DNA from: Chloroflexota bacterium
GTDB lineage: Bacteria; Chloroflexota; UBA11872; VXNJ01
Assembly (NCBI GenBank): GCA_026708165.1
Contig: JAPOVO010000018.1
Coordinates: forward strand, 1-6,227
DNA length: 6,227 nucleotides
Reading direction: 5' to 3'
How positions within the stretch are numbered: position 1 is the first letter of the stretch; each line of letters begins with the position of its first letter. The notes under the pieces are model-generated. The model had not been told where the DNA came from. It worked only from the letters and a program-made list of their open reading frames with translations, and did not search any database. Below, piece after piece: positions 1 to 6,227 of the stretch. The translations under genes were made by a program, and so were the position numbers.

Positions 1-2480
1 GAGTCTCTGCCCGGCTTTCGGATGAAGAGGTCGCCGTAAGCGCGGTCGCGACGGACGGACAGCGCCTTGCCCAGACACGTCGCCATCGCCCGCTCATCAG
101 ACGGTTCGCGAACCGAGGCGAAAACGCCGGGGATGAGGTCACGGTCTCTGACAAGTGAGACGAGGTCACGGGCCTTGACGGGACGGTCCCGGTGCGCGGA
201 CCACCAAGTCTGGGCGAAGACGCGCCACTCTTCCGACTCCTGGTCGACGAGGCGGTAGAGCTCGTCGTGGTTGTCGAGGAAGCCGGTGAGGCCGGCCGAG
301 GTCAGGATGCCTCCGACGATGCCGCACCAGGACTCGAATGAGCCGAGCTGTCGGCCTTGCCAGGCAGGCCTGCCAACAGCAATCCAGTGCCTGACGAGAA
401 CGAGGAGTGCCCACAGCAGGCGGCCCCGGTTCTCGACCACCCAGGGGGGCAGCGGATCATGCTTGAAGCCGGTGCGCTCCCAGGGCCTGTCCACCTTGGG
501 ATCGAGGCGAATCCAGATGGCACGCCGCACGATCTCGCTGCCGAGCTGGAGATTGTTGCCTGTGGCGAACCAGAGGCAGTTGTTTGGTACCGAGACTGTC
601 TCCGACTTGCCGAGGAGGCGGTCCGACCAGGTTCGGGAAGTGAGCGCTGCGGCGAGCACTCCGGACTCCAGGGTGTGTGTCACGTTGTCCAGGAGCACGA
701 CCGGCGATCCGCCGAGGAGGACCGAAGTGATCTGCTTACGGAGGTCGTCGTCCTTGCGGGGAAGCGTCATCGTGGCCGGTGCCGAGCCGGTGGTGATGAG
801 ACCCACGGACTCGACCAGGAGGCTCTTGCCGGAGCCGGCGGTGGGGGCGTCGACAGCGAAGAGAGGGATTGGCCCGTCGATACGATTGCCGAGGAGTTGC
901 GAGAGGAGGGCCGCTACAGCATGGGCGCGGGAGGAGGGGGCAGCAAAGGGGAAGTCGCACGACCATTCGTCCAGCAGCAGCGACTTGGCCTGTCCAACGT
1001 CCTCATCCGTGGGAACACCAGGGACTTGTGGTACAGCACGGCTGTTCGACTCGAAGAATAGGCGAGTGGAGGGTTGGTACCCCGGAGAATCGACGAGTTG
1101 CCAGTTCTCGTCGAAGACTGGGGCGCTCGCCAGAGCTTTGAGGTGAGGCAGAGGGATGTCAAGGGCGAGCATGTCCTCAACGACGTCGCTCGGCGGTCGA
1201 GCCGGGACAAGGGCTTTCTCGCCCTTGGACGACTTCATAAAGTTGGCGGACCGGTCGAGGCGTCCCTTGAGGGCAGCTGCCGAGAGTGGTTCGATCTTGA
1301 TGGAGCTGTCAGAACGGCGGACTTCCACGAGGGTACCTCCGTACTCGAACAGAGACGGCGGGCCGTCGGCGAGCCTGAGAGCTTGCCAGGAATCGCTGAC
1401 GATTTCGCGCAGGTGGCGACCCGAGACGACGATCTCGGGAAGCTGGCCATTTGACGATGCTGAGGCCGTCGGTTTGCCGATCTTTAGGCCCAAAGCCAGC
1501 TTCCAGTCGTGCCAGGACTTGCCCTGGCCTTCGGGATGGAAGCAGTGGCCGGCGAGCGGTCCGTCGGGCAACTTCTGGCCGACGCCGCACTTGAATGGAC
1601 TGGCGTCTTCGTGGAAGGGGCACTGTTGGACGTGGTACCAGGTCACGCCGTTGGCATCCGACGGCTGCTCGCGGAACTCGATGCTGTGGCGATCGAGGGT
1701 CTCGGCGAGGCTCATTCCTGCACCTCGGGCATGCGACTTCCCGTCTCCGCTAACTGCCGTGGAATCGTCAGTCTCTGGGACGATCGCCTCGAGTTGCTCG
1801 CGGCCAACGACCCCGACGGCCCCTGGGACCTGCACGAGCTTTGAAACACGGTGTGGGCGGTCGGGGACGGCGTCGCCCTTGACTTTCTCGGTGCCGATCA
1901 GGCCGATGAGCTGAGCGGCGTTGGCGACCGAGACATCGATGTGAGCCTCGCGTGTGTTGAGCCTGCTTGCGAGGGTCTCAAGTACCGACTTGACCAGGGA
2001 ATTGGATTCTAGGGAGTTGGGGAGGTTTATGCGATAGAGGACGTAGTAGCCGTTACCAGAGATCGCAACGATGGGATCGGGCCAGGATTGCGAGTTCAGG
2101 TGGTCAGCTACGGCGTCGGCGACGGAGCGTGACTCGGCGAGTTCTTCGTCGGTGCTGCTTATGCCTGAGGGGCGGACCGGATCGATGTCGATGAAGAGCC
2201 CGGTGCGTTGAATGACGTTTTGGTCGGTAGTGGTGTTCTTGGCGCTGTCGACGATCCGGTTGTTAGCACGAGCCAGTAGAGCAGGATCAACGGGATTGAG
2301 CGAGACGTAGATGTTGGCTCTGCCGTTCCATTTGGATGCAGCGATGGCTAGTTTCTCAGGGGAATCGAAGTATCCCGAAGCAGTGTGGTTGAAGCGGTCA
2401 TGCTTGGGGATGCGCAGTTCCCGGACTTCACCGGCTTGCCAGAGGTGTTGGAGGAAGTCGAGGGCCGGGCTGGTGGACAT
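1..2480 (-). CDS. Mobile-element primase-helicase (AEP-like primase, zinc finger, P-loop helicase), 3' end cut by window edge
   Basis: The frame is open for 826 codons from the ATG at 2480-2478 to the left edge, with no stop and no frameshift. The domain order matches replication proteins of phages, plasmids and integrative elements, which prime and unwind the element's DNA in the cytoplasm. Residues 1-215 are AEP-like: the GYFD and LNPVDPALLARANNRI motifs, the acidic pair D98-I-D100 followed by PVRPSGISSTDEE, SGNGYYVLYR at 141-150, D182, and GT...KGD...DRPHR at 196-211. Residues 287-326 form a Cys/His-rich segment (CPFH, then GHCFH...GKSWHDW). Residues 546-553 are a P-loop (PTAGSGKS), 593-599 a Walker B-like strand ending LLDN, 637-643 a sensor-1-like WFATGNN, and R652/R653 a likely arginine-finger pair. 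The tail (GSFESWCGIVGGIL, GFLDN) is also familiar from this family. No Shine-Dalgarno is seen before the ATG; the start rests on family similarity and the absence of a nearby upstream start. Probably 20-50 residues are missing. H-to-Y at 146 and R-to-Q at 190 are unusual. The general role is firm; primase activity is uncertain. Confidence 0.9.
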   Translation of the reverse strand, partial: MSTSPALDFLQHLWQAGEVRELRIPKHDRFNHTASGYFDSPEKLAIAASKWNGRANIYVSLNPVDPALLARANNRIVDSAKNTTTDQNVIQRTGLFIDIDPVRPSGISSTDEELAESRSVADAVADHLNSQSWPDPIVAISGNGYYVLYRINLPNSLESNSLVKSVLETLASRLNTREAHIDVSVANAAQLIGLIGTEKVKGDAVPDRPHRVSKLVQVPGAVGVVGREQLEAIVPETDDSTAVSGDGKSHARGAGMSLAETLDRHSIEFREQPSDANGVTWYHVQQCPFHEDASPFKCGVGQKLPDGPLAGHCFHPEGQGKSWHDWKLALGLKIGKPTASASSNGQLPEIVVSGRHLREIVSDSWQALRLADGPPSLFEYGGTLVEVRRSDSSIKIEPLSAAALKGRLDRSANFMKSSKGEKALVPARPPSDVVEDMLALDIPLPHLKALASAPVFDENWQLVDSPGYQPSTRLFFESNSRAVPQVPGVPTDEDVGQAKSLLLDEWSCDFPFAAPSSRAHAVAALLSQLLGNRIDGPIPLFAVDAPTAGSGKSLLVESVGLITTGSAPATMTLPRKDDDLRKQITSVLLGGSPVVLLDNVTHTLESGVLAAALTSRTWSDRLLGKSETVSVPNNCLWFATGNNLQLGSEIVRRAIWIRLDPKVDRPWERTGFKHDPLPPWVVENRGRLLWALLVLVRHWIAVGRPAWQGRQLGSFESWCGIVGGILTSAGLTGFLDNHDELYRLVDQESEEWRVFAQTWWSAHRDRPVKARDLVSLVRDRDLIPGVFASVREPSDERAMATCLGKALSVRRDRAYGDLFIRKPGRD
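822..845 (-). other. Walker A (P-loop) of the primase-helicase
   Basis: Codons 546-553 read PTAGSGKS. This is the ATP phosphate-binding loop of the helicase half. The first glycine of the classical GxxxxGKS pattern is Pro here, while the GK-S core is intact. A Walker B-like LLDN follows at 684-704 and a sensor-1-like WFATGNN at 552-572, which together support a working ATPase. Confidence 0.85.
1506..1622 (-). other. Zinc-finger-like segment inside the primase-helicase
   Basis: Codons 287-325 of the primase-helicase encode C287-P-F-H290, C298, then G-H312-C313-F-H315 and GKSW. Related primases carry a CPF...H...C.H..C..K.W pattern between the primase and helicase halves, thought to bind zinc and DNA. 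Here the last Cys of that pattern is not obvious (E317/G318 stand near it), while extra His and Cys residues are present, so the metal ligands may differ. The segment assignment is by pattern recall, not alignment. Confidence 0.55.
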
Positions 2481-2523
2481 CAGGCGGCGAGAGTGAGGAT
2501 GCGAGTTAGGTTGTAGTTGGCTA
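2481..2523. other. Junction between mobile-element side and truncated comM
   Basis: To the left, the primase gene begins at 2480 on the minus strand. To the right, recognisable ComM codons begin at about 2524-2533 on the plus strand. These roughly 43 bp are therefore where two unrelated segments meet. The comM frame has a TGA at 2494-2496 and no ComM-like residues upstream of it. A plausible promoter for the primase would have to lie here or inside the comM remnant; I see no convincing -10/-35 pair and no ribosome binding site. A small inverted repeat (GTAG TTGG CTAC, 2513-2524) is present but weak. Insertion, deletion with fusion, or assembly chimera would all give this picture. Confidence 0.6.
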
Positions 2524-3003
2524 CTGCACGCGTGCCCCTGCGGATATCTGGGGGACGCGCGCAGAGAGTGCACCTGCACGCAGTCGCAAATCACGCGCTA
2601 TCACCGGCGAATCTCCGGTCCGCTTCTGGATCGAATCGACGTGCATGTTGAGGTGCCGCGGGTGAAGTACGAAGAAATGGCGGGAGTTGCCACCGGGGAG
2701 CCGTCGGAGAGCATAGGCAAGCGAATTATGGAAGCGCGACGGCTTGGAGCCGAACGGCTGAATGAGACGGGGAGACTGACGAACGCGGAGATGAACCCGA
2801 AGGACGTGGACAGGTTCTGTGAGACTGACACGGACGCAGAGTCATTGCTACGACACGCGCATGACCGGTTACAGCTATCGGGGCGTGGGTTTCACCGGGT
2901 GTTGAAGGTGTCGCGCACGATAGCGGATCTGGATGGGGCAGGGCGGATCGGCGTATCACACTTGGGCGAGGCTCTGCAATATCGCGCGCGGGCGGAGGAC
3001 TGA
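2521..3003 (+). pseudogene. comM: 5'-truncated comM/yifB (AAA+ Mg-chelatase-like protein), C-terminal third
   Basis: The plus-strand frame from 2521 to the TGA at 3001-3003 encodes 160 residues without interruption. It opens with ACPCGYLGDARRECTCT and continues Q-ITRYHRRISGPLLDRIDVHVEVPRV, the diagnostic ComM/YifB stretch after sensor 1. It ends with the Mg-chelatase C-terminal domain (LSGRGFHRVLKVSRTIADLDG, then HLGEALQYR). ComM family proteins are about 500 residues long and in naturally transformable bacteria form a hexameric helicase that promotes branch migration of incoming DNA. The N-terminal domain and the Walker A and B motifs are absent, and a TGA at 2494-2496 closes the frame upstream. 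A GTG at 2641 could start a 120-residue product, but it lies inside a conserved motif and has no clear ribosome binding site, so a pseudogene is preferred. The clean frame suggests recent truncation. The gene converges on cobN. Confidence 0.88.
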
Positions 3004-3004
3004 C

Positions 3005-3039
3005 AAAAAATCCCGCAATGCCGGGCTCGATCTTGCGGG
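3005..3039 (-). terminator. Rho-independent terminator, downstream of cobN
   Basis: Read on the minus strand, the 7-bp stem CCCGCAA/TTGCGGG (3033-3039 with 3012-3018) has a 14-nt loop and is followed by ATTTTTT (3011-3005). This is the classic hairpin plus T-run. It sits about 160 nt past the cobN stop, so it most likely ends the cobN transcript and protects the convergent comM remnant from antisense readthrough. On the plus strand no T-run follows the hairpin, so it should not act as a strong terminator for comM. Confidence 0.7.
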
Positions 3040-3201
3040 CGGATAGTCATCCTGTGTGCGCCAAGATCTGGCTTATGGAACCCCGCCTGGTCTGGGACCA
3101 CATCGACGGCGGTAGGGGCGGCTCGACCGGCATCGGCTACGAGCCGGGTCTCAGGTAACTCTTCCGCTGAGTTCGTTCGGTCTCTGCAACAGATATCCGA
3201 C
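3040..3201. other. Intergenic spacer between convergent comM remnant and cobN
   Basis: These 162 bp hold no gene I can support. One imperfect hairpin is visible (GGCTCG at 3120-3125 with CGAGCC at 3140-3145, plus an inner CCG/CGG), but it has no T-run and no protein or RNA family comes to mind. A 27-codon frame from an ATG at 3075 lacks a ribosome binding site. The stretch would form the 3' untranslated part of the cobN transcript. Confidence 0.5.
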
Positions 3202-6200
3202 TTAGGACTCTTGGGGGCCTTCCTGACGAGATTCGAAGCTCGCATCCAAATCCAGGTAAAGCTGCAACAGTTGCTTCCGTATTTCAGGCTGGGGATCTTT
3301 CCAAAGCCCCCGCTCCATAGCTTCCAGCAACCTTTCCACCATTTCCCTTAATGCCCAAGGATTGCTTGTCCGAAGGAACTTCTGCGTATCGGACTCGAGC
3401 ACGTAGGTCTCAGTAACGTCCTGATACATCCAGTCATCGATGATTTCGGCTGTAGCGTCGTAACCGAACATATAGTCCACCGTCGCAGCCAACTCGAACG
3501 CACCCTTGTAACCGTGGCGTTTCATCGACTGAATCCACTTCGGATTCACAACTCTGGTGCGAAATACCCTTCGGGCTTCGTGTCGGAGATCTCTGTTCGT
3601 GGCACGTGCAGGATCGGCGCTGTCGCCCATAAATTGGCGGGGCGCGCGCCCAGAAAGAGCGCGGATTGTTGCAATCATGCCGCCGTGAAATTGCATGTAG
3701 TCGTCGCTATCAAAGATGTCGTGCTCGCGAGTGTCTTGGTTCTTAGCAGCGACCGCTATTTGCCTAAATCGCTGCTGGAACTGTCTTCGTGCGGAGACGC
3801 CGTGATCCTGCCGCGTGTACGCGTATCCGCTCCAAGCGGTGTATACCTCCGCTAGATCTTTCACGCCGTCCCAATTTCGCTCGTCGAGAACCGCAAGAAT
3901 GCCTGCACCGTAGGCACCAGGCTTGCTTCCGAAGATTCGATACAGACTCCGATTGCTCGCCTTGTACCTAATGACAGTTTCAGATTCGCCCTGACAATCC
4001 TCCGGGGGATCCTCCAGTCGCGTCAGGTCCTCCGACAGATGCTTGACAACGTAGTTGTCCTCAGGAGACTCATCCTGAGAGGCTGCTATTTCCACCGCCT
4101 CGTCAAGCAGGTTGATGAGATTGGGGAATGCGTCTCTGAAGAATCCGCTGATGCGGACGGTAACGTCGATGCGCGGACGGCCCAGCTCGGTCAGAGGTAT
4201 AACCTCCAAGCTCAGAACTCGGCCGCTCTCCGGCTGCCACACGGGGCGGACACCCAGCAATCGAAGTATCTGAGCCACGTCGTCCCCGTGAGTGCGCATA
4301 GCCGAGGTCCCCCAGACGACCATGCCAACCATCTCTGGGTATCTGCCTTCTTCGTTTTGGAATTTCGCAAGAAGGGACTCGGCTAGTTGAGTTCCGGTCT
4401 CCCAGGCAACTTGAGAGGGAACGGTCTTGGGGTCGAGGGAATAGAAGTTGCGACCTGTAGGCAGTACATTTGCCATGCCGCGCGTTGGCGCACCGCTAGG
4501 TCCGGGCGGAATGAAGCCCCCTTCCAATCCCCGCAGCAAATTGCGAATCTCGTCCGGCGTCCGCATCAGGGCGGGATATACGGTCTGCGCGACGTAGTCG
4601 AGCACCGACTTCGTTTGCGCGTCGGGCGCTCCCAGGACGCTGTCAACCGCATCCGCTGATTCTCGAGGTTGAAAGCCTCGTCCAAGAGCCTCGCGGTAGA
4701 GCTGCCGACATACCTGTTCTATCCGCTCCAGGACATCTCCGTTAGTACGGACCGGCGCTTCGATGTCCATTTGCTTGAGTACGTCGGGGATCGTGCTGTT
4801 TGGGGGTGCTCCCAGATGAGCCGTCAGTTGTGAGTGGTCGAACCCCAAAGCGTCCGCTACCGAACGCCGCAGGCTCGGGACACTTCCGATATCGAGGCGC
4901 GTCAGAGCGGAGAGCATTTCCACCAACTGATCGCCGCGGGGAGACTCTCCCAGTATGTGGAGGCCATCCTTTATTGGTGAATCCTTGAGTTCACAGAGAT
5001 AGTGATCGATGTCTTGCATGAATTGGTCGAAATCGTCGGGCGGATGCTCAACAGCGAGATCTCGGTGTAGTTCCGCCTGATGCAAGATCTCCCATATCTT
5101 TGTTTCCAAGATAGGGAGCTTTCGGGGGTCAAGGGTCCGACACTGGTAGTGTTCATCCAGCAGTTGCTCGAGCCGGGCGATGTCGCCGTAACTGTCGGCG
5201 CTCGTCATCGTGGGAATCAAGTGGTCCACGATCGCGGCGTGAGCACGGCGTTTCGCCTGTGTACCCTCGCCGGGATCGTTGATGATGAACGGGTAAAAGA
5301 CGGGTATGTCGTCGAGAACCACGTCCGGGAAGCACGTCCGAGACAGACCGATGCCCTTTCCGGGCAACCATTCGAGCGTGCCGTGTTTACCGATATGAAT
5401 GATCGCGTCGGCTTGAAAGACGTCGCGAAGCCAGCGGTAGTAGGCCAGGTAGTGGTGTGTCGGCACCATGTCGGGACTGTGGTAGATCGCGCCGGGATTC
5501 TCTCCGACCCCGCGTGGCGGCTGCAGCCCGACAAAGATGCTGCCGAATTCTAAGCCGGCTATCGCCAGATTCCCGTTACTACGGTAAACCTCCCCAGGAG
5601 GTTCGCCCCAAGCCTGAGTCAGCCTCTTCGCCACCTCCCGCGGCAAATCGGAAAACCAGCCAGTGTATTTCGAAGCGTTCACGTGGCCTGCTGCAAGGCG
5701 GAGTTGTTTGTCAGTAAGGAACTCGCGGTCATTGCTACAGCGGTCGATGATGCGGTGGATTAGATCGTCACCGTCATGAGGAATGTTGGTAACGGCGTAA
5801 CCCTGGTCTTTGAGGGCATGGAGCACGGCGACTACCGATGCCGGCGTATCCAGTCCCACAGCGTTTCCGATCCGTCCGTCTTTCGAAGGGGAATTACCGA
5901 GGATAATGGCAATCTTCTTCTCCGAATTCGGCTTCCTTCCGAGGTTGGCCTGCCTGATCGCCAGACGGGCCGCCGCATCTACCCGGTCAGGCCTCGGCAA
6001 ATATCGTTGAAGCCGGCCGGAGAAGGTGGAGGAATCACTCAGAGAGGACTGTTCCTTGAATGAGATTGGCACAGAGATGAGTCGTCCATCGAACTCAGGC
6101 AAGGCTACGTTCATCGCGGTATCGATAGGCCCCAGGCCAACGGAACTGTTCAGCCAAGATTCCTGCGTATCGACACCCCTGATCGCCTGGCCTGTTGGCA

Positions 6201-6227
6201 TGTCCGGGTCTTCCAGGTAGTCCGCGG
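3202..6227 (-). CDS. cobN: Cobaltochelatase large subunit CobN, 5' end cut by window edge
   Basis: CobN is the porphyrinoid-binding subunit of the ATP-dependent chelatase that inserts cobalt into the corrin ring (hydrogenobyrinic acid a,c-diamide in the aerobic pathway). It works in the cytoplasm with an AAA+ partner pair (CobS/CobT or ChlI/ChlD-like). The frame runs from the TAA at 3202-3204 through the right edge. The ATG at 6201 is internal, because codons 6202-6225 continue as ADYLEDPD. Visible length is 1007 residues; CobN proteins usually have about 1200-1400, so an N-terminal portion is missing. Numbered from that ATG, the motifs are GVDTQESWLNSSVG (9-22), HIGKHGTLEWLPGKG (269-283), LPTGRNFYSLDP (580-591), WGTSAMRTHGDD (630-641), SKPGAYGAG (759-767), DSDDYMQFHGGM (831-842) and NPKWIQSMKRHGYKGAFELA (886-905), followed by FGYDATAEIIDDWMY. 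The last block favours CobN over the related BchH/ChlH. No stop or frameshift is seen. Promoter and any cobalamin riboswitch would lie outside the window. Confidence 0.96.
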   Translation of the reverse strand, partial: ADYLEDPDMPTGQAIRGVDTQESWLNSSVGLGPIDTAMNVALPEFDGRLISVPISFKEQSSLSDSSTFSGRLQRYLPRPDRVDAAARLAIRQANLGRKPNSEKKIAIILGNSPSKDGRIGNAVGLDTPASVVAVLHALKDQGYAVTNIPHDGDDLIHRIIDRCSNDREFLTDKQLRLAAGHVNASKYTGWFSDLPREVAKRLTQAWGEPPGEVYRSNGNLAIAGLEFGSIFVGLQPPRGVGENPGAIYHSPDMVPTHHYLAYYRWLRDVFQADAIIHIGKHGTLEWLPGKGIGLSRTCFPDVVLDDIPVFYPFIINDPGEGTQAKRRAHAAIVDHLIPTMTSADSYGDIARLEQLLDEHYQCRTLDPRKLPILETKIWEILHQAELHRDLAVEHPPDDFDQFMQDIDHYLCELKDSPIKDGLHILGESPRGDQLVEMLSALTRLDIGSVPSLRRSVADALGFDHSQLTAHLGAPPNSTIPDVLKQMDIEAPVRTNGDVLERIEQVCRQLYREALGRGFQPRESADAVDSVLGAPDAQTKSVLDYVAQTVYPALMRTPDEIRNLLRGLEGGFIPPGPSGAPTRGMANVLPTGRNFYSLDPKTVPSQVAWETGTQLAESLLAKFQNEEGRYPEMVGMVVWGTSAMRTHGDDVAQILRLLGVRPVWQPESGRVLSLEVIPLTELGRPRIDVTVRISGFFRDAFPNLINLLDEAVEIAASQDESPEDNYVVKHLSEDLTRLEDPPEDCQGESETVIRYKASNRSLYRIFGSKPGAYGAGILAVLDERNWDGVKDLAEVYTAWSGYAYTRQDHGVSARRQFQQRFRQIAVAAKNQDTREHDIFDSDDYMQFHGGMIATIRALSGRAPRQFMGDSADPARATNRDLRHEARRVFRTRVVNPKWIQSMKRHGYKGAFELAATVDYMFGYDATAEIIDDWMYQDVTETYVLESDTQKFLRTSNPWALREMVERLLEAMERGLWKDPQPEIRKQLLQLYLDLDASFESRQEGPQES

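Noticed and set aside
271..1146. A 291-codon open frame on the plus strand, with further long plus-strand frames at 357-1061 and 1156-1914
   Set aside because: All lie antisense to the primase-helicase, whose minus-strand frame has clear motifs. Their products are low-complexity, Arg/Ser- or Gly/Glu-rich and match no family I know.
166..1623. Several minus-strand open frames of 70-105 codons in other frames
   Set aside because: They overlap the 826-codon primase frame out of register and have compositionally biased products, as expected from GC-rich coding DNA.
2311..2496. Plus-strand 61-codon frame in register with the comM remnant, ending at the TGA just upstream of it
   Set aside because: It shows no ComM-like residues and is antisense to the primase N-terminus, so it is not the missing 5' part of comM.
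3120..3145. Hairpin in the spacer as a plus-strand terminator for comM
   Set aside because: There is no T-run after it, and the stem is short and interrupted.
3075..3158. 27-codon frame starting at an ATG in the spacer
   Set aside because: No ribosome binding site, no recognised family, and too short to support from one sequence.
2892..3245. 117-codon minus-strand frame spanning the spacer and both convergent gene ends
   Set aside because: It overlaps the comM 3' end antisense and the cobN 3' end out of frame, crosses the terminator, and has no recognisable domain.
6199..6201. ATG at 6201 as the start of cobN
   Set aside because: The frame continues upstream to the window edge with CobN-like residues, and the protein from this ATG would lack the family's N-terminal portion.
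1..6227. tRNA or rRNA genes, CRISPR repeats, complete insertion sequences, a cobalamin riboswitch, defence-system genes
   Set aside because: I looked on both strands and saw no supporting motif for any of them. The riboswitch, if it exists, would sit upstream of cobN beyond the right edge.

Overview
The window carries two nearly complete minus-strand genes and, between them, a 5'-truncated plus-strand gene. It looks like bacterial chromosome joined to a mobile element at about 2481-2523. I cannot name the organism. The cobN and comM types and the moderately high GC would suit a Chloroflexota-like or other deep-branching bacterium, but that is a weak inference.

Left part (1-2480, minus strand). 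One frame stays open from an ATG at 2480 to the left edge, 826 codons without a stop. It encodes a primase-helicase of the kind carried by phages, plasmids and integrative elements: an archaeo-eukaryotic-primase-like (AEP) N-terminus, a short Cys/His zinc-finger-like segment, and a C-terminal P-loop ATPase/helicase. Probably only a few tens of C-terminal residues lie beyond the edge. Two residues usually conserved in the primase part are replaced.

Middle (2521-3003, plus strand). This is the last third of a comM/yifB gene, an AAA+ protein of the Mg-chelatase-like family. Its reading frame is intact to its stop, but the ATPase N-terminal two thirds are missing and an in-frame TGA lies just upstream. 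The primase start codon is only about 40 bp away in the opposite direction. The simplest reading is that an element inserted into, or recombined with, comM. An assembly chimera is the main alternative.

Right part (3004-6227). A 198-bp spacer contains a convincing minus-strand intrinsic terminator. Beyond it, the C-terminal 1007 residues of CobN, the large subunit of cobaltochelatase (vitamin B12 synthesis), run out of the right edge. cobN and the comM remnant converge. Their similar family names in automatic annotation do not make them one complex: the remnant has the ComM signature, not that of a CobS/ChlI-type partner.

No RNA gene, CRISPR array, complete insertion sequence, integrase or recognisable defence system is visible. 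The points worth pursuing are the comM/primase junction and the altered primase active site.
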